Below, one piece after another: positions 24,921 to 33,744 of a DNA stretch of 64,000 nucleotides (position 1 is the first letter of the stretch; each line of letters starts with the position of its first letter). The notes under the pieces were generated by a model. The model was not told the DNA's origin. It worked only from the letters and a program-made list of their open reading frames with translations, and made no database searches. Source of the stretch: Pontibacter mangrovi (GTDB taxonomy: Bacteria; Bacteroidota; Bacteroidia; Cytophagales; Hymenobacteraceae); contig NZ_VFRQ01000008.1 of NCBI RefSeq assembly GCF_006385705.1, forward strand, positions 124,001 through 188,000, written 5' to 3'. The position numbers were made by a program, and so were the translations under genes.

Positions 24921-26411
24921 ATGAAAAAGCATTACCCATACTGTTTGTTGTTTGTACTCTTTGCCCTGCACTGCGGCCAAAGTATAGCACAGCCTGGCAC
25001 ACGGCAACTGAGCCTGCAGGAGGTGATCACTCTGGCGCAGGCGCAGTCGGCGGAGGCGCTGCAGGTGGAGACGAGCCGCGAGAACAGCTATTGGCAGTGG
25101 CGCAGCGTAAAATCGGAGTACCGGCCGCAGCTCAGCCTGGAGGGCACTTTGCCCGACTTCAGCCGCACCATCACCCCCGTCACTCAGCCAGATGGCACGA
25201 CAGAGTTTCGGCACGTTTCCATCAACAACACCGATCTTGGCCTAACGCTCAGCCAGGTCATTAGCCCGACCGGCGGTAAGGTGTTCGTTACCTCGCTCAT
25301 GCAGCGCTTTGATGACTTTGACCGCGACCAGACCCGCTACAACGGCAACCCGGCCATTATCGGGCTGGAGCAGCCGCTGTTTGCCTACAACGCCCTGAGC
25401 TGGAATAAAAAGATTGAGCCGCTGCGCTACGAGGAGGCGCAGAAGCAGTATGTGGAGGACCGGGAAAGCATCGCCGTAAAAGCCACCAGATTATACTTCG
25501 ATCTGCTGCTGGCGCAGGTAAACCAAAGTATAGCTGCCAAGAACCTTGGTAACAACGATACGCTGTACCAGGTGGCGCAGGAAAAGTATACACTCGGCCG
25601 CCTCTCCAAAAACGATTTGCTGCAGCTGCGCCTGGCCGTGCTAAACGCGGAGCTGGCACTGGCTCAGGCCAACCTGGACGAGCAGACTGCCGCACTGGCG
25701 CTCCGCAATTACGTGGGCCTGAAAGACAGCAGCCAGCTTAGTCTGCGCGTGCCGGAAAGTATACCTGCAACCTCGGTGGCAGCGGCAGTGGCGCTGGCAG
25801 AGGCCAAAAAGAACCGCAAGGAAAGTATAAACTTCAGGCGCCGGACACTGGAAGCCGAGAGTCTGGTTGCCAAAGCCCGCGGCGACAACGGCTTTAACGC
25901 CAGTCTGTTCGCCACCTTCGGCCTTACTAACCGCGGCGCCTCCTTCACTGACATTTACAGCAGTCCCGAAAACCAGCAGCGCGCGCGCATCGGCTTCTCT
26001 ATGCCCATTCTGGACTGGGGCCGGCAGCGCTCTGTGGTAAAGGTGGCGCAGCTGAACCAGCAATTAGAGGAATATACCATCAGCCAGGAAGAGACGAACT
26101 TTGAGCAGGCCGTGCTGACGCAGGTGAACCAGTACAATACCCTGAAAGCCCGCATCAGAACCACTGCTGAGGCCGATGCCATTGCCGCGGAGCGCTACGA
26201 AATAGCCAAAAACACGTTCCTGATCGGCCGCATCAGCATTACCGACTTAAACATCGCCCTTGCCGAGAAAGACCAGGCCCGCCGCGCCTACATCACCTCG
26301 CTCAGCGACTTCTGGGACGCGCACTATATGTTAAGACAACTAACGCTTTATGATTTTGAAAAACAGGAACCCATTGTGGCGGAGGAGGTCCCCTCTACAA
26401 CCCTCCCCTAA
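24921..26411 (+). CDS. TolC-family outer-membrane efflux channel
   Basis: A 496-residue protein with a signal peptide ending at SIAQ. It has two repeats of long Gln/Ala/Glu-rich helices, as in the TolC trimeric tunnel, and strand segments between them. LSLQEVITLAQ at the mature N-terminus is a common start of the OEP repeat. It should form the outer-membrane exit of the efflux system encoded here. Five copies of AAGTATA fall inside it, four of them as Ser-Ile codons AGT-ATA. The last codons lie within a palindrome that also looks like the terminator. Confidence 0.88.
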   Translation: MKKHYPYCLLFVLFALHCGQSIAQPGTRQLSLQEVITLAQAQSAEALQVETSRENSYWQWRSVKSEYRPQLSLEGTLPDFSRTITPVTQPDGTTEFRHVSINNTDLGLTLSQVISPTGGKVFVTSLMQRFDDFDRDQTRYNGNPAIIGLEQPLFAYNALSWNKKIEPLRYEEAQKQYVEDRESIAVKATRLYFDLLLAQVNQSIAAKNLGNNDTLYQVAQEKYTLGRLSKNDLLQLRLAVLNAELALAQANLDEQTAALALRNYVGLKDSSQLSLRVPESIPATSVAAAVALAEAKKNRKESINFRRRTLEAESLVAKARGDNGFNASLFATFGLTNRGASFTDIYSSPENQQRARIGFSMPILDWGRQRSVVKVAQLNQQLEEYTISQEETNFEQAVLTQVNQYNTLKARIRTTAEADAIAAERYEIAKNTFLIGRISITDLNIALAEKDQARRAYITSLSDFWDAHYMLRQLTLYDFEKQEPIVAEEVPSTTLP

Positions 26412-26424
26412 AAACAGGGGAGGG
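26401..26424 (+). terminator. Palindrome overlapping the end of the TolC gene
   Basis: CCCTCCCCT pairs with AGGGGAGGG around an A-rich loop. Its left arm contains the stop codon region of the TolC gene. A G/C-rich stem with a short TTTT follows, so it may be a terminator, a REP element or both. Confidence 0.6.
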
Positions 26425-26576
26425 AGTTTTGGGAACAATTATCATCCCCCTGCCCCCTAACTTGGTTCAAGCTCCGTCAGCGGTGGCTATAGGCACAAGC
26501 GGACGCTTGCGCCAGAAAATTAGAAGCAGATAAAACACGGAATCAACATTAAATCAAAAGACTTATATTTAAAACT
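26425..26576. repeat. Intergenic region with REP-like element
   Basis: GGCACAAGCG-GA-CGCTTGCGCC at about 26491-26512 is the clearest copy of the palindrome also seen at 7187 and 30176. No gene is seen here. Confidence 0.65.
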
Positions 26577-27281
26577 ATGATCACATTATCCAACATCGAA
26601 AAGGTCTACCAAACAAAGTCCATCGAGACGGTGGCCCTGCAGCACGTGAACCTGCGGGTTCCGAAAGGCGAATTCCTTTCTATTATGGGCCCTTCGGGCT
26701 GCGGCAAGTCCACGCTGCTCAACATCATGGGCCTGCTGGATGTGCCAAGCCAGGGCGTGGTAGAGATCGACGGGCAGGCTATCACCAGCTACAAAGACAA
26801 GGAACTGGCGCACATCCGCAACGAGAAGATCGGCTTTGTCTTCCAGAGTTACCACCTGGTAAACGACCTGAGCGTGCTGGACAACGTGGAGCTGCCTCTG
26901 CTTTACCGCAGCAGCGTTTCCGCCTCCGATCGCACAAAGCTCGCCAAAACCGCCCTGGAGAAAGTAGGACTTAGCGCCCGCACGAAACATTTTCCAGCCC
27001 AGCTTTCCGGCGGACAGCGGCAGCGGGTGGCCATTGCCCGCGCTCTCATCGGTCAGCCGCAGATCATATTGGCCGACGAGCCAACCGGCAACCTCGACTC
27101 TGTGATGGGAGAGGAAATCATGAACATCCTCCTGGACCTGAACCGGCAGGACGGCACCACCATCGTAATGGTGACACACGACGAGAACATGGCCCAGAAA
27201 ACCGAGCGCCTGGTGCGCTTCTTCGACGGGCAGCAGGTTTCTGACGCCAAGGTGTTTGCCAACAACCTTCAACAAGTATAG
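26577..27281 (+). CDS. ABC transporter ATPase, MacB/LolD type
   Basis: A 234-residue nucleotide-binding subunit. Walker A GPSGCGKST (about 38-46), Q-loop FQSYHLV, signature LSGGQRQRVAIARAL (about 141-155), Walker B IILADEP with the catalytic Glu, and the H-loop in VMVTHDE are all intact. It is the MacB/LolD type that pairs with FtsX-fold permeases in mechanotransmission. The first permease gene begins 2 bp after its stop codon. Confidence 0.93.
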   Translation: MITLSNIEKVYQTKSIETVALQHVNLRVPKGEFLSIMGPSGCGKSTLLNIMGLLDVPSQGVVEIDGQAITSYKDKELAHIRNEKIGFVFQSYHLVNDLSVLDNVELPLLYRSSVSASDRTKLAKTALEKVGLSARTKHFPAQLSGGQRQRVAIARALIGQPQIILADEPTGNLDSVMGEEIMNILLDLNRQDGTTIVMVTHDENMAQKTERLVRFFDGQQVSDAKVFANNLQQV

Positions 27282-27283
27282 CC

Positions 27284-28525
27284 ATGCTGAAGAATTACCT
27301 GAAAATAGCCTGGAAGGTGCTCTTGCGGCGCAAGTTCTTCACCTTCATCAGCCTCTTCGGCATCAGCTTTACCCTGATGGTGCTGATGGTGGCCTCCTCC
27401 CTCTTCGACCATACTTTCGGGCCGCAGATGCCCGAGCGCGATACCGATAAACTCTTGTTTGTGAACATGATGCGGGAGCAGATAAAGGACAGCTATACCA
27501 GCAGCGGTCCGCCCAGCTACTACTTCCTGGACCGCCACGTGCGCACGCTCAAAACGCCGGAGCAGGTTTCCATCAACTCGGTGCCTTCCCAGGTAAACAG
27601 TTACATCAACAACCGCAAACTGGCCCTGGAGATAAAGTATACCGACCAGAAGTTCTGGGACATCCTGAAATTCAACTTCCTGGAAGGCAGCGCCTTTAGC
27701 CGTCCCGACGTAGAGAGCGCCAACCGTATGGCCGTTATCAACGAACATACCCGCAACCAATACTTCGGCGATGCTCCGGCCATTGGCAACTACATAGAAG
27801 TAGACCAGGTAAAGTATAAAGTAGTGGGCGTGGTGGAAGATGTGCCGGTGCTGCGTGTGCACTCTTATGCCGATATGTGGGTGCCGATTACGCTCAAAAG
27901 CCAGGACTTTAACAAGCCTGGCCTGCGGGGCTTCTACTTTGCTACCATCATGGCTCGTAACGCCTCCGATATACCTGCTATTAAAAAAGAGTATGCGCAG
28001 ATGCTGCAAACCGTGGAGCGGCAGCAACCGGAGAAAGGCACGCTGCTAACCTCCTACCCCGACACGTTTCTGGAGAGCATTGCCCGCACGTTTTTAAGTA
28101 ACGGCACCACCTCCGGGCTCCCAAAACTTTACGCCATACTTGTCGCGCTTTCCCTGCTGTTCATGCTGCTGCCGGCCATTAACCTGGTTAACATCAACAT
28201 CAGCCGCATCATGGAGCGCTCCTCTGAGATTGGGGTGCGAAAAGCCTTCGGCGCCTCCTCCTCTACTATTATTGGGCAGTTTTTGGTGGAGAACGTTTTC
28301 CTGACGCTGCTGGGCGGTTTGCTGGGTTTTGCGCTGTCGGCCTTGGTGCTCAGCCTTATCAACGACAGCGGCCTGATAGCCTACGCCAACCTGGGCCTGA
28401 ACCTGCGCGTGTTTGCGTTGGGCCTGCTGTTTTGCCTTATTTTTGGTTTGATTTCGGGAGTATACCCCGCTTATAAAATGTCACGCTTACATGCCGTAGA
28501 GGCGCTGAGAGGAGGTACAAAATGA
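27284..28525 (+). CDS. FtsX/MacB-fold permease 1
   Basis: A 413-residue ABC permease with one N-terminal helix (about 14-38), a large periplasmic MacB-type domain (about 45-270) and three C-terminal helices of the FtsX domain (ISRIMERSSEIGVRKAFGAS is the conserved cytoplasmic coupling segment). It works with the preceding ATPase and probably pairs with the second permease. The stop overlaps the next start as ATGA. Confidence 0.9.
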   Translation: MLKNYLKIAWKVLLRRKFFTFISLFGISFTLMVLMVASSLFDHTFGPQMPERDTDKLLFVNMMREQIKDSYTSSGPPSYYFLDRHVRTLKTPEQVSINSVPSQVNSYINNRKLALEIKYTDQKFWDILKFNFLEGSAFSRPDVESANRMAVINEHTRNQYFGDAPAIGNYIEVDQVKYKVVGVVEDVPVLRVHSYADMWVPITLKSQDFNKPGLRGFYFATIMARNASDIPAIKKEYAQMLQTVERQQPEKGTLLTSYPDTFLESIARTFLSNGTTSGLPKLYAILVALSLLFMLLPAINLVNINISRIMERSSEIGVRKAFGASSSTIIGQFLVENVFLTLLGGLLGFALSALVLSLINDSGLIAYANLGLNLRVFALGLLFCLIFGLISGVYPAYKMSRLHAVEALRGGTK

Positions 28526-29703
28526 TACGCCATCTTTTTAAACTGATCTGGAACAGGAAAAAGAGTAACTTCCTGCTGATCACCGAGATTTTCTTCTGTT
28601 TTCTGGTGCTGTTCGGGGTGCTGAGCCTGGTTACCTACAACGTGCGCAACTATACCAAGCCGCTTGGTTTTGAGCACGAGGATGTATGGCTGGTAACCAT
28701 GCGCCCGAGCACTGACTCCACAGCTGAGAACAGGCAGCAGCTAGAGCAGGTACTGCAGCGGGTGCAGGCTTTCCCGGAGGTGCAACATGTTTCCCTCACC
28801 AGCTCCAACGCTCCTTTTGCCTTCAGCCAGATGATGGACAACTTATCGTACGGCAATGTAAAGGATGTGCAGACAGATGTATATGACGTGCAGGATGATT
28901 ACGCTGACGTCATGCAGCTTGAGGTAAGCGAAGGCCGCTGGTTTGGGCCGCAGGATGATGCCTCGCACCACAGGCCTATCGTCATAAACAAGCTCCTGAA
29001 AGAGAAACTGTTCGGCCAGGAGGAAGCTGTGGGAAAGCTTATACCTATATCCGACACCTCCAACTATGTAGTAGTGGGCGTTACAGATTATTTCCGGGCC
29101 TCCAGCGAGTTTGCCGCAGAATCGCCTGCCTTGTTTAACCGCATTAATATGCAGAAGAAACCGGATTTTTTCTGGAACGAGCTACTGGTGCGGGTAAAGC
29201 CGGGCACTGGGGTGGCGTTTGAGGAGAAAATGGTGAGGCAGATTACCAGCATCGGAAAGAACTGGACAGTGGAAGTCTCCACGCTGGAGAAGATGCGCCA
29301 GAACAAGGCAAAGCTCACGCTGGCCCCCATGATTGCCCTCGGGTTTATTTGTGGCTTCCTCATCCTGAATGTGGCGCTTGGGCTATTCGGGGTGCTGTGG
29401 CACAACATCAGCCGCCGCAACGGCGAGATTGGCCTGCGCCGTGCGCTGGGCGCTGCCTCCTCTCAGATCTACTGGCAGTTTATTGGCGAAGTGCTGGTGC
29501 TGGCAACCTTCGGGCTGCTGCTGGGTGTGTTCTTTGCCGTACAGTTCCCGCTGCTGCAGGTGTTTCAGATCGAGTCGGAAGTATACTTTATCGCGCTTCT
29601 GAGTGCGGTAGGTATTATTTACCTGCTCACTGCTGTCTGCGCCTTTTACCCCAGCCGCCAGGCGGCAGGCATACACCCGGCCATGGCTTTGCATGAGGAG
29701 TAA
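28522..29703 (+). CDS. FtsX/MacB-fold permease 2
   Basis: A 393-residue permease with the same layout as its neighbour: an N-terminal helix (about 14-35), a periplasmic domain and three C-terminal helices after ISRRNGEIGLRRALGAAS. Together the two probably form a heterodimeric transmembrane unit for a single ATPase. The gene ends just before a CCCTCTCCT/AGGAGAGGG palindrome that can act as the operon terminator. Confidence 0.9.
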   Translation: MIRHLFKLIWNRKKSNFLLITEIFFCFLVLFGVLSLVTYNVRNYTKPLGFEHEDVWLVTMRPSTDSTAENRQQLEQVLQRVQAFPEVQHVSLTSSNAPFAFSQMMDNLSYGNVKDVQTDVYDVQDDYADVMQLEVSEGRWFGPQDDASHHRPIVINKLLKEKLFGQEEAVGKLIPISDTSNYVVVGVTDYFRASSEFAAESPALFNRINMQKKPDFFWNELLVRVKPGTGVAFEEKMVRQITSIGKNWTVEVSTLEKMRQNKAKLTLAPMIALGFICGFLILNVALGLFGVLWHNISRRNGEIGLRRALGAASSQIYWQFIGEVLVLATFGLLLGVFFAVQFPLLQVFQIESEVYFIALLSAVGIIYLLTAVCAFYPSRQAAGIHPAMALHEE

Positions 29704-29709
29704 CCCCAC

Positions 29710-29733
29710 CCCTCTCCTAAAAACAGGAGAGGG
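29710..29733 (+). terminator. Terminator palindrome after the efflux operon
   Basis: CCCTCTCCT pairs with AGGAGAGGG around AAAAAC and is followed by TTT. It belongs to the same palindrome family as 26401-26424. Confidence 0.65.
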
Positions 29734-30291
29734 GGTTTCTGCAGGTGTAAACCCACCCCTAAGAGCTACGCTCGCTACCTTCGAACTCCCGTTCTCGGTA
29801 GTCCAGAGGAGGGGAATTATACTTACCACACTCTCTGTCATCTCGAGTACTCTTGAGGCGAGAGCCGAAAAGAGCCAGCGTAGCTGTGAGAGATCTATCG
29901 AGAACCTTAAAAAAATTTCTCCCAAAGGTCGAGACGACAAAGCGGTGGCTAAGGAAAACTGCTCCCAATCTTTCCGTTGAGCGCCTTGTGAGATTCCGGT
30001 GCCGCCTTGGCGGCATTGCGACGCAGGAGCAAAGGAAGGGAACACAGCGCGATGCGGGAAGATGAGGCCTCCCGGCCTGGGAGGGAGCCAAGCATGAGAT
30101 GCAACGATAGGCTTGTTAGACTGAGGATGAACAGTAGCTAGAAAGGATAGCTTGTGTCAAGCTGCAGGAAGCGGAGGCACAAGCGGACGCTTGCGCCAGG
30201 AACAGTATAAAGTATAGCCAAAGCAATCATCCCCCTTACCCACTACTTATTTATAACTCAAAATCTTATCTTTATACTTTAAACCCCAACC
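29734..30291. repeat. Repeat-filled gap between efflux operon and its regulators
   Basis: No gene is supported in this 558-bp gap. It contains a GAGGAGGGGAATT element (about 29802-29818), a stretch at 29838-29920 resembling the commonly repeated GTCATCTCGAG...GAGAGATCTATCGAG sequence, and copy B of the dispersed repeat at 29945-30197, which ends in the GGCACAAGCG/CGCTTGCGCC palindrome. Three heptamers lie near its two ends. Confidence 0.7.
29945..30197 (-). repeat. Dispersed ~250-bp repeat, copy B
   Basis: Read on the minus strand, this matches 18871-19130 in ordered blocks (AAGCTATCCTTTCTAGCT, GTTCATCCTCAGTCT, TTGGCTCCCTCC, AGGCCGGGAGGCCTC, GGCACCGGAA). Both copies can encode a peptide related to EASRPxREPxMR in the same relative orientation, but they differ by frameshifts. 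Confidence 0.8.
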
Positions 30292-31674
30292 ATGATCCTG
30301 ATAATTGACGATGACATAGCAGTGCGTGCCTCTCTTGGCCTCTTGCTCAAACAGAACGGGTACAAGACCAAAGAGGCTGCCACCCCGCAGGAAGCGCTGC
30401 AACTGGCAGCGCAGCACTCGTTCGAGCTGGTCATCATGGACATGAACTTCTCCATCGACACCACCGGGCACGACGGGCTGGACCTACTGGGCAAATTCAA
30501 AGGTCTGTACCCCAAGCTGCCGGTTATACTTATCACGGGCTGGGGCTCTATTAGCCTGGCTGTTGAAGGAATGCGTTTGGGGGCTGCCGACTTCATAACC
30601 AAGCCCTGGAGCAACGAGTACCTGCTGCAGGCCGTGCGCACGGCCCTTAGTCTGTCGCAGGAACCGCAGGAGGAGACAAGCGGAGGGCTTAGCCGCAAAA
30701 AACTGGACCAGCAGTTTGACTTCGGCAACATCGTCGGGCAGGACCCGCAGCTGCTCCAGATCCTGAAAAAGATTGGCCAGATAGCGCCCACCGATGCCTC
30801 CGTACTGATCGAGGGCGAAAGCGGCACAGGTAAAGAATTGATTGCAGAGGCCATCCACCGCAACAGCCTGCGCAAAAGCCAGCCTTTTGTAAAAGTAAAC
30901 CTCGGCGGCATCTCCTCCACCCTTTTCGAGAGCGAGATGTTTGGCCACAGGCGCGGTGCATTCACTGATGCCAAATCTGATAGAGTGGGCAGATTTGAGC
31001 TGGCCAACAAGGGCACTATCTTTCTGGATGAGATCGGTGAGCTGGACCTGAACAGCCAGGTGAAGCTGCTGCGCGTGCTGCAGGACCGCACCTACGAGGT
31101 CCTCGGCGACAGCCGCTCCCGCAAACTCGACATTCGGGTTGTCTGTGCCACGAACAAAAACCTGGCGAAGCTGGTGGAGGAAGGCAAGTTTCGGGAGGAT
31201 TTATACTATAGGATCAACCTGATCAAAGTAAAGCTGCCCTCCCTGCACGAGCGCCCGGAGGATGTGCCGCTGCTGGTGCAGTACTTTGTGAGCAACCTCA
31301 AAAAGACCTATAACCATCCGGAGCTGGAAGTGAGCCAGCGGGCGCTGCAGTGGCTGAAGGAGCTGCCGCTGCCCGGCAACATCCGGGAACTGAAGAACCT
31401 GGTGGAACGTACGGTGCTGGTGGCGGAGCGGGACGTGCTGCAGGCCGAGGACTTCCAGGCGCAGGCGCAGCAAAGCCCCGCCAAGCCCGGTGACAAAAGC
31501 CTGCCCGCCGTAGGCACCATGACGCTGGAGGAAATAGAGGCTTCCATGATCAAAAAGTCGATGGACTTCTACCACAACAACATCAGCAAGGTGGCCCGCG
31601 CCCTGGGCCTGAGCCGCGCCGCCCTCTACCGCCGCCTCGACAAATTTAACATCCCGTATGACGCTGCGGACTAA
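30292..31674 (+). CDS. NtrC-family sigma-54-dependent response regulator
   Basis: A 460-residue activator. The receiver domain (1-125) has DDD at 6-8, the phosphoacceptor Asp about 52 in VIMDMNF, and the conserved Lys in TKPW. The AAA+ domain has Walker A GESGTGKE (about 180), the sigma-54 contact loop as GAFTDA in place of GAFTGA (about 223), Walker B IFLDEIGEL, and the R-finger region. A Fis-type helix-turn-helix ends the protein (NNISKVARALGLSRAALYRRL). It overlaps the kinase gene by 17 bp. Its likely target is the sigma-54-like promoter at 23472. Confidence 0.93.
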   Translation: MILIIDDDIAVRASLGLLLKQNGYKTKEAATPQEALQLAAQHSFELVIMDMNFSIDTTGHDGLDLLGKFKGLYPKLPVILITGWGSISLAVEGMRLGAADFITKPWSNEYLLQAVRTALSLSQEPQEETSGGLSRKKLDQQFDFGNIVGQDPQLLQILKKIGQIAPTDASVLIEGESGTGKELIAEAIHRNSLRKSQPFVKVNLGGISSTLFESEMFGHRRGAFTDAKSDRVGRFELANKGTIFLDEIGELDLNSQVKLLRVLQDRTYEVLGDSRSRKLDIRVVCATNKNLAKLVEEGKFREDLYYRINLIKVKLPSLHERPEDVPLLVQYFVSNLKKTYNHPELEVSQRALQWLKELPLPGNIRELKNLVERTVLVAERDVLQAEDFQAQAQQSPAKPGDKSLPAVGTMTLEEIEASMIKKSMDFYHNNISKVARALGLSRAALYRRLDKFNIPYDAAD

Positions 31675-32956
31675 ATTCATACTTTTCGCCGTGTTTATAC
31701 ATGGCCTGCTGCTGGCGCTGGCTTTTTTCCTGCTGCAGCACAACAAGTTCATGTTCCTGGGCATGGAGCTGCTGATCATCATTTCGGCGTTTGTTTCCTT
31801 TCAGCTGTACCGCTCTTTTTTTAAGCCGCTGCTGCTCATCCGGGCGGGTATAGAGGCCATCCGCGACAAGGATTTTTCCACCAAGTTCATGGCCGTGGGG
31901 CAGCAGGACCTGGATGAGCTGGTGAACGTGTACAACCGCATGATAGACCAGCTACGGCACGAGCGCGTGGCACAGGCCGAGAAGCACTTCCTGCTGGACA
32001 AGCTCATCCAGGCCTCCCCTGCCGGCATCATACTGTTGGGCTTCGACAACCAGGTGGAAAGTATAAACCCGGCAGCAGAGCGCTTTCTGGGGCAGGCAGC
32101 TCCTTCACTTATAGGCAAGCACGTTAGTCAGCTGCCCGAAACCTGGGCGAGAGAACTTAAAGACCTGCCTACAGGCCAGTCTACCACCTTCCGCATCAGC
32201 GGCATCTGGACCTACCGCTGCCACCGTGCCCACTTCCTGGACCGTGGTTTCCAGCATTATTTTATACTTATCGAGGAGCTCACGGAGGCCATACTTCAGA
32301 ACGAGCGGCAGGCTTACGAGAAAGTGATCCGGGTGATGTCGCATGAGGTGAACAATACTACCGGAGCCATCAACTCCATACTCGGCTCGCTTGGATTCTA
32401 TACTGCCCAGCTGCGGCCCGAGGACCAGGAGGATTTTACGCATGTGCTGCAGGTGGCCACGGACCGTAACACCAACCTGAGCCGCTTTATGGCCAACTTT
32501 GCCGAAGTGGTGCGGCTGCCGAAGCCCCGAAAAACGCCAACGGATGTGCACCTCCTGCTGCAAAACCTGCAACGCCTGCTAAGGCCTGAGCTGCAGCGCC
32601 GGCATATTCAGCTGCGGTGGCAGCTGGCAGCCGAGCCGCTTGTTGTAGAACTGGACGTACAGCAGCTGGAGCAGGTGCTACTCAATATTCTTAAAAACGC
32701 GATGGAGGCCATTGGCTCTGATGGGGAGATTACCGTTGCCACTGCCGCCAGCCCGGCCCAACTCAGCATCACCGACTCCGGGGGCGGCATACCGGCAGAG
32801 GTGCAGGCCAACCTGTTCACGCCATTTTATACTACCAAAGCCAAAGGCCAGGGCATCGGCTTAACCATGGTGCGCGACATTCTGGTAAATCACGGGTTCG
32901 GCTTCTCGCTCACCTCCGAAAACAGCCAGCATACCACCTTCCGGATCAGGTTCTAA
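31658..32956 (+). CDS. Sensor histidine kinase partner
   Basis: A 432-residue membrane kinase. Two N-terminal helices (about 5-25 and 30-52) leave almost no periplasmic sensor loop, so it probably senses within the membrane. A HAMP-like linker (about 53-105) and a PAS domain (about 115-215) follow. The H-box reads VMSHEVNNTTGAI (His about 228), the N-box NILKNAMEAI, and the ATP lid has DSGGGIP and GQGIGLTMV. It overlaps the response regulator gene, making a classical two-component pair with the adjacent MacAB-type pump. Confidence 0.92.
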   Translation: MTLRTKFILFAVFIHGLLLALAFFLLQHNKFMFLGMELLIIISAFVSFQLYRSFFKPLLLIRAGIEAIRDKDFSTKFMAVGQQDLDELVNVYNRMIDQLRHERVAQAEKHFLLDKLIQASPAGIILLGFDNQVESINPAAERFLGQAAPSLIGKHVSQLPETWARELKDLPTGQSTTFRISGIWTYRCHRAHFLDRGFQHYFILIEELTEAILQNERQAYEKVIRVMSHEVNNTTGAINSILGSLGFYTAQLRPEDQEDFTHVLQVATDRNTNLSRFMANFAEVVRLPKPRKTPTDVHLLLQNLQRLLRPELQRRHIQLRWQLAAEPLVVELDVQQLEQVLLNILKNAMEAIGSDGEITVATAASPAQLSITDSGGGIPAEVQANLFTPFYTTKAKGQGIGLTMVRDILVNHGFGFSLTSENSQHTTFRIRF

Positions 32957-33177
32957 TTGCACTTACCCGGCAATACTCTTTTAAAACATATACAGCATTG
33001 GCTAAGCTTCATTATAATTAGCTAATACGAATGTTTTTTTCAGACTCCTTGCAATAATACGGAGGAATAAAACTTTTCCTGCTTTAGCAATTGATTTAAA
33101 AAGAAAACAACCCTATTGTTAACATTTTCGTAGCACGGGCATACAACCTATGTTTTTTGTTTTTATATTGTATCTAT

Positions 33178-33191
33178 ACTTTTAGCCAAAG
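33178..33191 (+). repeat. ACTTTTAGCCAAAG element before the small gene
   Basis: The identical 14-mer occurs at 46015-46028, three bases before another start codon. Here it lies five bases before the ATG at 33197. Shorter ACTTTTAGCC copies follow both genes (33428 and 48893). Confidence 0.55.
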
Positions 33192-33196
33192 TGAAG

Positions 33197-33406
33197 ATGG
33201 AATACAATATTGTGATTGCGCCGGATCTGGAAGGTCTGGCAACGGAGGTGGCAGGATTTCTGCCGCAGGGTTGGAGATTAAAAGGCGGTATTGTGGAGTA
33301 CGGCAACAGCTACGCACAGCAGCTGATTCGGCACCCGAAAGATGCCATCCGCCTGCCACAGCGCAGGCAGCCCGCCAAGCAAAGGCGCACCAAATGGATT
33401 GAATAA
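33197..33406 (+). CDS. Small DUF1737-like protein
   Basis: A 69-residue soluble protein. MEYNIVIAPDLEGLATEV, FLPQGWRLKGGI and YAQQLIRHP match the DUF1737 pattern (Y-x-V...L...V...L-x-x-GW-x-x-x-GG...Y-x-Q). The C-terminal tail is Arg/Lys/Gln-rich. Function is unknown. The ATG at 33197 is preferred to a GTG six bases upstream because it fits the family N-terminus. A good terminator follows. Confidence 0.75.
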   Translation: MEYNIVIAPDLEGLATEVAGFLPQGWRLKGGIVEYGNSYAQQLIRHPKDAIRLPQRRQPAKQRRTKWIE

Positions 33407-33439
33407 CTTTCTATAGCCTATTACCCAACTTTTAGCCGC

Positions 33440-33489
33440 TAAAGCCACTTTCAGGCGCTTGTAAAAAGCTCTGAAAGTGGCTTTTTCTT
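33440..33489 (+). terminator. Terminator after the DUF1737-like gene
   Basis: AAAGCCACTTTCAG pairs perfectly with CTGAAAGTGGCTTT across a 20-base loop and is followed by TTTCTTT. Confidence 0.85.
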
Positions 33490-33744
33490 TGCCCCCTCCC
33501 CCCGCACCTCTTGGTCCTGCCCGGGCTTGTTGCACTATGCAAACCCAAAGCTTCATTTAAGCAAGCCTCCTGACAAATATCCAAAAAATTGAGCCTAATC
33601 GGTATCCTTTTATACAAGTAGAAGTATATATGCCTGAACCGGACTACCGGTACAGGCAATTCACATTAAATAGAAACCCAAATTAAACGTGCTTCCGGAA
33701 GCGTTCTTTTCTATTTACCGGAAGTTCACCCTTAACCCTTTACT
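33490..33744. promoter_or_regulatory. Leader region of the exopolysaccharide locus
   Basis: The 255-bp gap ahead of the export gene should carry the locus promoter. Repeated CCGGAAG and ACCGG words lie near 33640-33725, and one heptamer near 33622. No confident -7 element was picked out. Confidence 0.35.

Noticed and set aside
29383..30045. A long minus-strand frame running from the permease gene into the repeat region
   Set aside because: It combines antisense permease sequence with repeat sequence; no start context or domain.
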